55,306 bases of DNA from Planctomycetota bacterium. Lineage in GTDB: Bacteria > Planctomycetota > SZUA-567 > JAKLDR01. Location of the stretch: contig JAKLDR010000018.1 in NCBI GenBank assembly GCA_022703445.1, positions 1-55,306 on the forward strand. Reading direction: 5' to 3'. The notes under the pieces were generated by a model, which made no database searches, had not been told where the DNA came from, and saw only the letters and a program-made list of their open reading frames with translations. Position numbers and translations under genes: made by a program. Position 1 is the stretch's first letter. Each line of letters starts with the position of its first letter. This document shows, piece after piece, positions 8,061 to 16,136 of this stretch.

Positions 8061-9356
8061 TTGCGCCAGTCGCTGGCGTCCGTGATTCTTCTGGCCGCCG
8101 CGGCGCTGACCGTGGCGGGCTGCTCCGACTACAAGGCGCGCACCGCCGACGCCCGGCAGGCCTTCTACTCCGGGGACTTCGAGACCGCCGGCAAGACCTA
8201 TGCCCAGAAGCGGCGCGGCGAGGACCGCGACCGCCTGCTCTACTACCTGGACGCGGGCATGGCCTTCCACGCCGCCGGGCGGCGCGAACTCTCCAACAAG
8301 TACCTGGTCAAGGCCGACGACCTCATCGAGGAGCTGAACTTCTCGACGGGGGCCGGCGCCCAGACCGCCGCGGTGCTGACCGACGACCGGGCCCTGCCCT
8401 ACGTCGGCGAGGAGTTCGAGGCCGTGCTGGTCAACGCGGTCATGGCCCTGAACTTCCTGGTCGCCGGCGGCCCCCGGGCCCCCGAGAACGCCCTGGTGGA
8501 GTGCCGGCGGCTGGACTGGAAGCTGCGCGAGTTCGCCGAGCTCAGGAAGCGCCCGTACCTCCAGAACGCCTTCGCCCGCTACCTCTCGGGCGTGGCCTTC
8601 GAGATGGACCGCGAGCCCAACGACGCCTACATCGAGTACAAGCTGGTCCACAAGCTCCGGCCGGACTTCGAGCCGGTCCGGGCCGACCTGGTCCGGCTGG
8701 CCTGGCGACTGGGCTTCCGCGACGACGCCGAGGCCTGGGAGAAGAAGTTCGGCATCAAGTTCGACCGTGCCGTCGAGAACGGCACCGGCGAAGTGGTGCT
8801 GGTCTACCAGTGCGGCCGCGCGCCGGTGAAGGTCCAGCGCGACGAGCTCCTGGACCTGCCGGTCTACAAGAAGCTGGACTACATTGAGCGCGGTGCGGTC
8901 CTCAGCGCCGCCGGGCTCCCGCCGGTCCGGACCCAGACGCTGGAGGACGTCGAGGCCACCGCCATCAAGACGCTGGAGGACCGGATGGGGCCGATCCTGG
9001 CCCGCCGGGCGGCCAAGGCGGCCATCAAGACGGCGGCCGCCGTAGGGGTCCACGAGGCAGTCAAGGGCAGCAAGAAGGACCGCAAGGAGCACCCGGAGCG
9101 CGAGGCCCTGGCCATCCAGGCGGCGGTGGTCACCTTCCAGCTGCTCAACGCCCTGGACCAGGCCGACACCCGCAGCTGGCTGACCCTGCCGGCCAGCTTC
9201 CAGGTGGCACGCATGCGGCTGCCGGTCGGAGCGCACACGATGGTTGTCGAGTTTCAGGACGCCGCCGGCAATCCCACAGGGCACCGCGCCGAGTTCGCGG
9301 GCGTGCCCGTGCAGCCCGGCCGGATCACCGTCCTGACGGTGCGGTCGCTGCGGTAA
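8061..9356 (+). CDS. COG3014-like lipoprotein
   Basis: The 431-residue protein starts at a TTG, the only start giving a complete lipoprotein signal (lipobox V-A-G-C, Cys 21); a GAGGGGG precedes it. The N-terminal half is helical and TPR-like (A-R-Q-A-F-Y-S-G-D-F-E-T-A; L-L-Y-Y-L-D-A-G-M-A-F-H), followed by V-L-V-N-A-V-M-A-L-N-F-L and Y-L-S-G-V-A-F-E. The C-terminal half is beta-rich and contains G-E-V-V-L-V-Y-Q-C-G-R-A-P. This layout fits the COG3014 family, which is often beside lpoB and ycfL. It probably acts in the envelope with its two upstream neighbours. The molecular role is unknown. Confidence 0.78.
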   Translation: MRQSLASVILLAAAALTVAGCSDYKARTADARQAFYSGDFETAGKTYAQKRRGEDRDRLLYYLDAGMAFHAAGRRELSNKYLVKADDLIEELNFSTGAGAQTAAVLTDDRALPYVGEEFEAVLVNAVMALNFLVAGGPRAPENALVECRRLDWKLREFAELRKRPYLQNAFARYLSGVAFEMDREPNDAYIEYKLVHKLRPDFEPVRADLVRLAWRLGFRDDAEAWEKKFGIKFDRAVENGTGEVVLVYQCGRAPVKVQRDELLDLPVYKKLDYIERGAVLSAAGLPPVRTQTLEDVEATAIKTLEDRMGPILARRAAKAAIKTAAAVGVHEAVKGSKKDRKEHPEREALAIQAAVVTFQLLNALDQADTRSWLTLPASFQVARMRLPVGAHTMVVEFQDAAGNPTGHRAEFAGVPVQPGRITVLTVRSLR

Positions 9357-9360
9357 CGGC

Positions 9361-9497
9361 CGGCTTTCGGCCTTGGGCTTTGGCTTTCGGAACGGCCGAG
9401 GAAACGCGTGGGCAAACTTCGTCTCGCTCGGCCATTAGTTGTTGTGTCGAAAGCCGAATGCCGATGGACGAAGGCCGACGTTTTGTTGTTGTTTTTT
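9361..9497. repeat. Intergenic hairpin with GCCGAAAGCCGAA-type arms and T-rich tail
   Basis: The left arm (9361-9390) is made of GGCTTTCGGCC words and the right arm (9447-9480) of CGAAAGCCGAATGCCGA words. They are imperfect complements around a ~56-nt loop. A T-rich run (9481-9497) follows the right arm, so on the + strand this may terminate the lipoprotein operon. It belongs to the same class of word-repeat hairpins as those at 2745, 28348 and 37398. Confidence 0.65.
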
Positions 9498-9693
9498 CCT
9501 TGCGCCTCCCGAAAACCCGGGCATACTCCCCGCCGTGAACTTCGTCGCGCGTGAATGGATGAGCCGTACCGTCCGGTGCGAGGCACCGTCCGCTCCCACT
9601 TGAAGCCCAGCGTCGTCCGGCGGTAACCCGCGGGTCGGATACTGTCCCCGCGGCGCGCGTCGAACCCATTGCACGACGGCAGAGGAGAAAGAC
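9498..9693 (+). other. Upstream region of the homospermidine synthase gene
   Basis: About 200 bases without a convincing gene. The visible structure is a CGGTGC-GAG-GCACCG stem-loop (9574-9588) and G/C-rich complementary stretches around 9640. A CATACT (9520-9525) could be a -10 element. I do not recognise any riboswitch class. An AGAGGAG provides the ribosome-binding site before 9694. Confidence 0.35.
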
Positions 9694-11169
9694 ATGAAGT
9701 TCAACGGCAGAATCCTGGTAATCGGCCTCGGCGGCGTCTCGCGCTGCGCCATGCCGCTGCTCTTCAAGCACCTGGGCGCGCCCAGGTCGCGCTACACGAT
9801 TATGGACTTCACCGACGACCCGGTCACCGTCAAGGCCGGGACGGCGCTCGCCGCCGCCGGCGCGAAGTATGTGAAGGCGCGCATCACCCGGGAGAACCTC
9901 GGGGCCCTGCTCGGCAGGTACCTGGGCCCCGGCGACCTCTGCGTGGACCTGGGCTGGAACATCGGCTGCAACGACATCCTCCAGTGGTGCCGCGACCACG
10001 GCGTGCTCTACACCAACACCTCGGTGGAGGTCTGGGATCCCTACGAGGGCATCGGCACGAAGACCCCGCCGGACCGGACGCTCTACGTGAGGCACATGGC
10101 GCTGCGCAGGATGATCGCCGGCTGGGGCGACAACCAGGGCCCCACCGCGGTGCTCGACCACGGCGCCAACCCCGGCCTCGTCTCGCACTTCACCAAGCAG
10201 GCGCTGGCGGACATGGTCAAGCGGCTGCTGGCCGGCAAGGGCGACAAGGCCCCCGGCGGCGCGCGCCGCGAGAAGCTCCAGGACGCGCTCGGCCGCCAGG
10301 CCTGGAACGAGCTCGCCATGACGCTCGGCGTCAAGGTCATCCACATCAGCGAGCGCGACACCCAGATCGCCTCGGTCCCCAAGCGCGAGAACGAGTTCGT
10401 CAACACCTGGTCGATCGAGGGCCTATACGAGGAGGGCACCAGCCCCGCCGAGATGGGCTGGGGGACGCACGAGAGGAAGCTCCCGCCGCGCGCCTGGCAG
10501 CACAAGTCCGGCCCGAAAAACCAGATCTGCCTGGGCAGTTGGGGGCTCAACACCTGGGTGCGCTCCTGGGTGCCCTGCGGCGAGATCATCGGCCGGGTCA
10601 TCCGCCACGGTGAAGCCTTCACCATCTCCGACCACCTCACCGTCTGGAAGGGCGCGAAGGCCGCCTACCGCCCGACGGTGCACTACGCCTATGGCCTGTG
10701 CGACTCGGCCATCGCCAGCCTCGTCGAGCTGCAGATGCTCAACTACCGGATGCAGCCGAAGCTGCGCATCCTCGGCGACGACATCGCCGAGGGCCGCGAC
10801 GAGCTCGGCTGTCTGCTCATGGGCCACGACTTCCGCAGCTGGTGGATCGGCTCGCTCCTGGACATCCACGAGGCCCGCAAGCTCGTCCCGCACCAGAACG
10901 CCACCACTCTGCAGGTGGCCTGCTCGCTGGTGGCGGCGACGATGTGGATGATCAGGAACCCCCGGAAGGGCGTCTGCGTCCCCGACGACCTGCCCCACGA
11001 TGAGATCCTGCGCGACGCCCGGCCCTACCTCGGCCCGTGCGTCTCCAAGCCGGTCGACTGGAGCCCGCTCGACAACTGGGATAACGCCCACGGCAACGGC
11101 GGCGCGAAGAAGCCGGCGAAGGCCGACGAGTGGCAGTTCACCACGTTCATGGCGCGGGCCCAGGGCTGA
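9694..11169 (+). CDS. hss: Homospermidine synthase
   Basis: The enzyme makes the polyamine homospermidine from putrescine by NAD-dependent aminobutyl transfer. The 491-residue protein begins with a Rossmann motif, I-L-V-I-G-L-G-G-V-S-R-C-A-M-P-L-L, as in the saccharopine-dehydrogenase-like superfamily. It has D-L-G-W-N-I-G (~88-94), N-T-S-V-E-V-W-D-P-Y (~109-118) and D-H-G-A-N-P-G-L-V-S-H-F (~154-165), all typical of bacterial homospermidine synthases. Length is normal (~480 residues). A minus-strand PLP decarboxylase about 500 bp downstream could provide putrescine from ornithine, making this a compact polyamine locus. Confidence 0.9.
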   Translation: MKFNGRILVIGLGGVSRCAMPLLFKHLGAPRSRYTIMDFTDDPVTVKAGTALAAAGAKYVKARITRENLGALLGRYLGPGDLCVDLGWNIGCNDILQWCRDHGVLYTNTSVEVWDPYEGIGTKTPPDRTLYVRHMALRRMIAGWGDNQGPTAVLDHGANPGLVSHFTKQALADMVKRLLAGKGDKAPGGARREKLQDALGRQAWNELAMTLGVKVIHISERDTQIASVPKRENEFVNTWSIEGLYEEGTSPAEMGWGTHERKLPPRAWQHKSGPKNQICLGSWGLNTWVRSWVPCGEIIGRVIRHGEAFTISDHLTVWKGAKAAYRPTVHYAYGLCDSAIASLVELQMLNYRMQPKLRILGDDIAEGRDELGCLLMGHDFRSWWIGSLLDIHEARKLVPHQNATTLQVACSLVAATMWMIRNPRKGVCVPDDLPHDEILRDARPYLGPCVSKPVDWSPLDNWDNAHGNGGAKKPAKADEWQFTTFMARAQG

Positions 11170-11178
11170 CGACGGGGG

Positions 11179-11214
11179 ATTTCACCGCAGAGGGCGCGGA
11201 GTAACGCAGAGGAC
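11179..11214. repeat. Left arm of an inverted repeat flanking a gene (CGCAGAGG type)
   Basis: TTTCACCGCAGAGG, one variable base, CGCGGAGTA, then CGCAGAGG. The reverse complement lies at 11614-11651 with about two differences over ~32 bp. The gene at 11245 is exactly between the arms. Confidence 0.8.
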
Positions 11215-11244
11215 GCCCCGGCTTTCGTCTTGAGGTGAATCGGA

Positions 11245-11604
11245 ATGCCGCAGACAGAGGAAAAGAAAACGCCCCGCCCCGAACCGCGTGCCTGGTGTTT
11301 CACCGCTAGGCTGGCCGACGGGGCGTCGGTGGCCGGCATCCTGGCCTTGGCCCTGGCGTTCTACGCTGACGTCGGCGCACTCATCGCTGGCGCAATCGCT
11401 GTGCTCGTCGGGGCCATGGCGCTGATCAACATCAAGGGCCTCAAAGCCCCTCCCGCGTCGGACATTCCGGACGATGACCCCGTGGGCAGATACGCTGCCC
11501 GCCGGATCTACGGAGCGCGAAGGAAGGCCTGGATGGCGATCTGCCTGGGGCTGGTAGGAGCTGGCCTTGCCTACGCCCTACACCACCTGCTGCATAAGCA
11601 CTGA
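11245..11604 (+). CDS. Small membrane protein inside an inverted-repeat pair
   Basis: A 119-residue protein with a hydrophilic N-terminus, two adjacent hydrophobic segments (~27-65, rich in Ala/Ile/Val), a basic loop with R-Y-A-A-R-R-I-Y-G-A-R-R-K-A-W, and a third hydrophobic segment (~95-112) ending in a His-rich tail. It is probably an inner-membrane protein with three helices. An AGGTGA precedes the ATG. No family is recognised. It sits between homospermidine synthase and the decarboxylase, flanked by complementary ~35-bp repeats, and may be a carried-in cassette rather than part of the polyamine pathway. Confidence 0.7.
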   Translation: MPQTEEKKTPRPEPRAWCFTARLADGASVAGILALALAFYADVGALIAGAIAVLVGAMALINIKGLKAPPASDIPDDDPVGRYAARRIYGARRKAWMAICLGLVGAGLAYALHHLLHKH

Positions 11605-11613
11605 CAACCCCAA

Positions 11614-11651
11614 CTGCCCTCTGCGCTACTCCGCGACCTCTGCGGTGAAAG
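11614..11651. repeat. Right arm of the inverted repeat flanking the small membrane gene
   Basis: The complement of 11179-11214, reading CTCTGCG-CTACTCCGCG-ACCTCTGCGGTGAAA with small gaps. It lies between the convergent small gene and the decarboxylase and could also serve as a bidirectional termination stem when read with its partner. Confidence 0.8.
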
Positions 11652-11660
11652 CCCCGGCCG

Positions 11661-12908
11661 TCAGACGACGATGACCTTCGCCGACGGGATGCCGTTGAAC
11701 ATCACCGCGCTGGCGCAGCTGTAGGCGCCGATGTTCTGGACGTAGACCACGTCGCCGACCTCGAGCTCCGGGATCTCCTCGCTGAGCGAGATGGTGTCGA
11801 AGCTGTCGCAGGTCGGGCCGGCGAGCACGCTGAGGAACTTCTCGGTGTGCTTGAGGGTCTTGAACTCGTACTTGCAGTGGTCGAATACGATGCCCGAGAA
11901 GTCGCCGTAGACGCTGTCGTCCAGGTAGTAGTAGTTCTTGTTGCTGCGGATCGAGCGTCCGGCCACCCGGGTGATGAGCATCCCGGCGGGGCCGCACAGC
12001 GCCCGGCCGGGCTCGGCGATGATCTCGACCTCCTTGGGGAACAGCCGGTCGAGCTCCTGGCGCATCTGCGCCGCGAAGCTCTCGAGGTTGACGCGGTCGG
12101 TGGTCAGGTGCCGGATGGGGAAGCCGCCGCCGATGTCCAGGGTCTTGAGCTTGAGACCGACGCTGCGCGCCTCCCGGAAGATCCGGGCGCACTCCTCCAT
12201 GGCCTGGTGGTAGTTCTGGTAGTTGGTGCACTGCGAGCCGACGTGGAAGCTCACGCCCTCGGGCCTGAGGCCGAGCGACCGCGCCTTGAGCAGCATCGGC
12301 ACCACCTGGTCCGGGTCGGTGCCGAACTTCAGCGACAGCTCCACGATGCTGCCCAGGTTCGAGCACTTCAGCCGGCAGAGCACCCGGCAGCCGCGGGCGT
12401 GCTTGGCCAGCTTGTAGAGCTCCGGCTCGTTGTCGAAGGTCACGAAGTTGACGCCGTGGCGCCGGGCGTACTCGAGCGACCCCGGGCTCTTGATGGGGTT
12501 GGCGTAAATGATCCGGCTGGGGGCCACGCCCTGATTGAGCACGTGGCGGAGCTCGCCCTCGCTGGCCACGTCGAAGCAGCCGCCCAGGTCCCGGAAGGTG
12601 CGGATGATGTCCGGGTGGGGGTTGGACTTGATGGCGTAGTAGAGCTTGACCCGCGGCAGCCGGCGGCGGAAGCGCTGGTACTCCTCGACCAGCTTCGACT
12701 TGTCCAGGACCATGAGCGGAGTGCCGTGCAGCTTGATGAGCGAGCGGATGCGCTTGGGCAGGCTCAGCTTCATTATGGAGGGGGGGGTGCGGTGGACCTC
12801 GGCGGTCACGAACTGCGCGGGGTTCAGGATCGGGCCATCCATCGGCTTGGATCCGTTGCTGCGGCCATTGACCTTTGCGGCGCCGATGTGCCTCGCGGCC
12901 TTACCCAT
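11661..12908 (-). CDS. PLP-dependent ornithine/diamino-acid decarboxylase (fold III)
   Basis: The product (415 residues) is an alanine-racemase-fold decarboxylase, most like eukaryotic-type ornithine decarboxylase. It shows L-Y-Y-A-I-K-S-N-P with the PLP lysine K94, F-D-V-A-S-E-G-E-L, H-V-G-S-Q, D-I-G-G-G-F-P for the phosphate loop, E-P-G-R, and the cross-subunit G-P-T-C-D-S-F-D with the catalytic Cys ~367. The putrescine product would feed homospermidine synthase at 9694; lysine or mixed specificity is possible. I chose the ATG at 12908, preceded by GGAGGGG at 9 nt, because a TTG further out at 12980 would lie inside the promoter. Confidence 0.88.
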   Translation of the reverse strand: MGKAARHIGAAKVNGRSNGSKPMDGPILNPAQFVTAEVHRTPPSIMKLSLPKRIRSLIKLHGTPLMVLDKSKLVEEYQRFRRRLPRVKLYYAIKSNPHPDIIRTFRDLGGCFDVASEGELRHVLNQGVAPSRIIYANPIKSPGSLEYARRHGVNFVTFDNEPELYKLAKHARGCRVLCRLKCSNLGSIVELSLKFGTDPDQVVPMLLKARSLGLRPEGVSFHVGSQCTNYQNYHQAMEECARIFREARSVGLKLKTLDIGGGFPIRHLTTDRVNLESFAAQMRQELDRLFPKEVEIIAEPGRALCGPAGMLITRVAGRSIRSNKNYYYLDDSVYGDFSGIVFDHCKYEFKTLKHTEKFLSVLAGPTCDSFDTISLSEEIPELEVGDVVYVQNIGAYSCASAVMFNGIPSAKVIVV

Positions 12909-12980
12909 CTCGCGTAGCCCCTCCGAGGACCGGTTCGCCGGCGGCTCCGGAAGCGGAGGCGTCGCCGGCGATGAAAGCAA

Positions 12981-13009
12981 CTACTATCGCTCGTTCCCCG
13001 GATTGTCAA
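12981..13009 (-). promoter_or_regulatory. Sigma-70-type promoter of the decarboxylase gene
   Basis: On the minus strand a perfect TTGACA (13009-13004) is followed after 17 bp by TAGTAG (12986-12981). Transcription would start near 12975 and leave a ~67-nt leader before the ATG at 12908. Confidence 0.55.
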
Positions 13010-13074
13010 TGCCAAAAGGCCTCAAGCCGGCCAATAATAATCCCCCGTTGATTCCGTCCACTCATATGGAGAAA

Positions 13075-14937
13075 ATGCGTGCGATGTCGACGCGCCTGAT
13101 GTCCCTCTTCTCGGCCTGTCTGGCCGCGGCGCTCCTGGCCGCGGCGGCGGCCGCATGCCCGGCCCGCGGCGGCGAGACCGCCCCGCCGCTCGAGGACGAA
13201 CTGCGCGCCAGGGCCATCGCCGCGGCCAAAGCCGGAACGCTGGGGGCCTTCCGCGCGGAGGTCGCCGGGCGGCTGGGCAAGGCCCTGGCCGAGCCCGAAG
13301 CCCTGGGCAGGGGTGCCGGGGATCTCGAGATCCTGGAGCACTACCTCAACGTCGGCCGGCTGCTGGACTTCCCCGCGGACGACGAGGGCCGCGCCTTTCT
13401 GGCCTGGTTCCTGGAACAGCGCGAGTTCTGCTCTCGCTTCCTGCATGCGCTCGAGCCGACCGACTCGCCGGCGAAGGCCGTGGAGGTGCTCCGGAGGCTC
13501 AAGGCCGTCAAGGGCGTCGACGAGAAACGCTACCTGCGGCACAGCGAGATGCTCATCGCCCTCGCCCGGATCTGGGACGCCTACGAGTGGCTGCCCTGGA
13601 CCGGCCTGGAGGTGCCCGCCGATCGCCTGGAGGACATCTACGTTTACTACCTGAACGGCGGCGCGTTCCTGCGCTGGTCGCCAGAGCAGCTGCCCCACGA
13701 GCTGCTCCTCTACCTGGTCGACCACCCCCTGCCCAAGGACGAGCGCGACTTCGTCCTCAGGAACTACCTGGACAACCAGAACCCGGCGAGGGTCTTCTTC
13801 GAGATCCGCTGGACCGAGGACGCCGGGGCGCTGGGCGGCGGCCGCAACAAGAGCCTGCGCTACAGCCTGATGAACATCAAGGAGCGCGGCGGGATCTGCA
13901 TGGAGCAGGCCTACTACGCCACCTCGGTGGCCAAGTGCCTGGGCATTCCGGCGGCCTACTGCCGGGGGATCGGCGGGCGGGGGGCCCACGCCTGGGTGGG
14001 CGTGCTGCGCAAGCACGACGGCGCGATCTTCTGGGACTTCCGGATGGCGCGCTACGGCTACGACCATTACTGGCGGGGAGAGACCTTCTCGCCGGCCTGC
14101 CGCCGCGCCATCGTCACCGACGGGGAGGTGGCCATGAGCGCGGGCTACGCGATCCTCCCGCGCTCGGCGGTCGAGTCGGCCGACGCCCGCCGGGGACTGG
14201 CGCTCTTCCTGCTGTTGGGCGACGCTCCGGGCGCGGCCGCGGCCGGCGACCCCCCGGAAGCCGCCCTGCCGGATCTCTCCGGTCTGGCGCCCGGGCGCCG
14301 CAAGCTGCTGCACGACCTGCTCTACTCCTCGGTGCAGGCCAACCCCTGCGCCCTGCGCAGCTGGCAGCTGGTGGGCGCGGCCGCGGCCCGCGGCGCCTTC
14401 AGCCAGCAGGAGATCCAGGCTTTCAGCGACCTGCTCTTCCGGTCGGTCGATCGCTACTCGCCGGACTTCGCCTGCCGCACGGTGCAGCTCTTCCTGGCGG
14501 CGGTCAAGGATGAGGCCGACCGCGACCGGCTCTACGAGGCCTGCTTCGCCTATTTCAAGAAGCGCCCGGACCTGGCTGCCGAGCTCAAGGTGGCCCAGGG
14601 CCGGAGGCGCGAGGCCGACGGCAAGCCGGACCTGGCGCTCCGCTCCTACCTCGACGCGGTGTCCGGCTTCCCCTGGGACGGGCACGTCACGCAGGAGGCG
14701 GCCAAGTGCCTGGACGAGCTGCTGGCCAAGGGCGAGCCGCGCAAGGCCGTGGAGGTGCTCACCGGGGCGTGGCGCTCCATGGACCTTGGCGTCCAGGGGG
14801 GCGGCGCGCAGGAGCGCATCGCCCTGCGCCTGGTCGGCGAGAACCTGATCAAGTATCTCAAGCTGGCCGGCATGGAGAAGGAGCTGGCCGCCTTCGAGCC
14901 GGCCTTCCGTCGGGCCTTTCCGGCGCAGAGACGATAG
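13075..14937 (+). CDS. Exported transglutaminase-like domain protein
   Basis: The ~620-residue protein has an N-terminal signal sequence (hydrophobic Ala/Leu stretch, ~8-27). The middle carries a transglutaminase/protease-like core: G-G-I-C-M-E-Q-A-Y-Y with Cys ~275, G-A-H-A-W-V with His ~305, and F-W-D-F with Asp ~321, the expected Cys-His-Asp triad order and spacing. The C-terminal ~250 residues are helical repeats of TPR type. Family members cleave or cross-link proteins or peptidoglycan peptides; the substrate is unknown. ATGs at 13066, 13075 and 13084 are all possible; GGAG (13068-13071) favours one of the last two. It is divergent from the decarboxylase gene. Confidence 0.8.
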   Translation: MRAMSTRLMSLFSACLAAALLAAAAAACPARGGETAPPLEDELRARAIAAAKAGTLGAFRAEVAGRLGKALAEPEALGRGAGDLEILEHYLNVGRLLDFPADDEGRAFLAWFLEQREFCSRFLHALEPTDSPAKAVEVLRRLKAVKGVDEKRYLRHSEMLIALARIWDAYEWLPWTGLEVPADRLEDIYVYYLNGGAFLRWSPEQLPHELLLYLVDHPLPKDERDFVLRNYLDNQNPARVFFEIRWTEDAGALGGGRNKSLRYSLMNIKERGGICMEQAYYATSVAKCLGIPAAYCRGIGGRGAHAWVGVLRKHDGAIFWDFRMARYGYDHYWRGETFSPACRRAIVTDGEVAMSAGYAILPRSAVESADARRGLALFLLLGDAPGAAAAGDPPEAALPDLSGLAPGRRKLLHDLLYSSVQANPCALRSWQLVGAAAARGAFSQQEIQAFSDLLFRSVDRYSPDFACRTVQLFLAAVKDEADRDRLYEACFAYFKKRPDLAAELKVAQGRRREADGKPDLALRSYLDAVSGFPWDGHVTQEAAKCLDELLAKGEPRKAVEVLTGAWRSMDLGVQGGGAQERIALRLVGENLIKYLKLAGMEKELAAFEPAFRRAFPAQRR

Positions 14938-14947
14938 CGCGCCGCCA

Positions 14948-14977
14948 TTGGCAATGCCGCCGCCGGGCGGCTAGAAT
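14948..14977 (+). promoter_or_regulatory. Promoter placing the start site at the glycerate kinase ATG
   Basis: TTGGCA (14948-14953) and TAGAAT (14972-14977) are 18 bp apart. The ATG at 14985 is 7 nt after the -10, and no Shine-Dalgarno is present, so the mRNA is probably leaderless. Confidence 0.55.
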
Positions 14978-14984
14978 GCCCCCG

Positions 14985-16136
14985 ATGAGAATCCTGGTGG
15001 CCCCCTGCACCTTCAAGGGCAGCCTGTCGGCCCGGCTGGCGGCCGCGGCCATCGCCCGCGGGCTGGTCTCGGCCGGGCTCGAGGCCGACGAGCTTCCGCT
15101 CTCCGACGGCGGAGAGGGGCTGGTCGACTGCTTCCTGACGCTGCCCGGGGCCGAGCGCGTGGAGGTCGAGGCCACTGGTCCGATGGGTCGTCCGGTCCGC
15201 GCCGCCTACGCCCTGCTCTCCCCCTCCACCCCCGGCTCACAACCAGCGACCGCGGTCATCGAGATGGCCGCCTCCTCCGGCCTGCCGCTGGTGCCGGAGG
15301 CTGGCCGCAACCCGCTGCTGGCCACCACCCGGGGCTTCGGGGAGCTGATCCTGGACGCCGCCCGGCGCGGCGCGCGGAGCCTCCTCCTGGGGATCGGCGG
15401 CAGCGCCACGGTGGACGGCGGCGCGGGGATGGCCGCGGCCCTCGGTGTCCGGCTGCTCGACGACCGCGGCCGGGAGCTCCCCGACGGCGGCGGCGCCCTC
15501 GAGCGGCTCGCGCGGATAGACGCGGCGGGACTGCCGCCGGCCATCCGCGCCCTCGAGATCAGGGTGGCCTGCGACGTGGATTCGCCGCTCCTGGGCCCGA
15601 CCGGCGCGGCGCGGATGTTCGGGCCGCAGAAGGGCGCCACGCCGGAGATGGTCGAGCGCCTGGAGGTGGCCCTGGGCCGGATGGCCGGGTGCGTTCTGGC
15701 GGACCTCGACCGCGACGTGGCCGGCCTCCCCGGCGCTGGAGCGGCCGGCGGCCTGGGGGCGGGGCTGGTCGCCTTCCTCGGCGCCAGGCTCGTTCCCGGC
15801 GCCGACTTGGTCATGGACGCGGTGGGCTTCGACGCGCGACTGCGCTCCGCGCGCTGCCTGGTGACCGGCGAGGGCGCCCTCGACGTCCAGAGCCTGCGCG
15901 GCAAGGCCCCGGTGGCCGCGGCCCGCCGGGCGGCCCGGGCCGGCGTGCCGGCGGCGGCGCTGGTCGGCTGCGCGCGGCTCCCGGCCGACGAGGCCCGGGG
16001 GGCCGGCCTCGCGCGCGTCTGGCAGCTCACCGAGCTTGCCCCGCCGGCCGACTGCGTGGCCCGCGCCGGCGAGATGCTCGAGCGGCTGGCCCGTTGCCAC
16101 GCCGGCGAGATAGCGGCGCTGGCGGGCGGGGAATGA
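14985..16136 (+). CDS. Glycerate 2-kinase (GarK/GlxK family)
   Basis: This enzyme phosphorylates glycerate with ATP to 2-phosphoglycerate, feeding glycolysis. The 383-residue product has the family N-terminus, V-A-P-C-T-F-K-G-S-L-S, then L-S-D-G-G-E-G, the M-A-A-S-S-G-L segment, the conserved L-L-G-I-G-G-S-A-T-V-D-G-G-A-G-M (~137-152), A-C-D-V-D-S-P-L-L-G-P-x-G-A (~186-199), and the C-terminal V-T-G-E-G-A-L-D nucleotide-site motif. Length is normal. The stop overlaps the ATG of the next gene. A serine-glyoxylate-type aminotransferase at 54185 could in principle supply precursors, but the two are far apart. Confidence 0.92.
   Translation: MRILVAPCTFKGSLSARLAAAAIARGLVSAGLEADELPLSDGGEGLVDCFLTLPGAERVEVEATGPMGRPVRAAYALLSPSTPGSQPATAVIEMAASSGLPLVPEAGRNPLLATTRGFGELILDAARRGARSLLLGIGGSATVDGGAGMAAALGVRLLDDRGRELPDGGGALERLARIDAAGLPPAIRALEIRVACDVDSPLLGPTGAARMFGPQKGATPEMVERLEVALGRMAGCVLADLDRDVAGLPGAGAAGGLGAGLVAFLGARLVPGADLVMDAVGFDARLRSARCLVTGEGALDVQSLRGKAPVAAARRAARAGVPAAALVGCARLPADEARGAGLARVWQLTELAPPADCVARAGEMLERLARCHAGEIAALAGGE

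Noticed and set aside
11179..11651. Possible insertion sequence
   Set aside because: The arms are present but the enclosed gene has no transposase motif; it is a small membrane protein.
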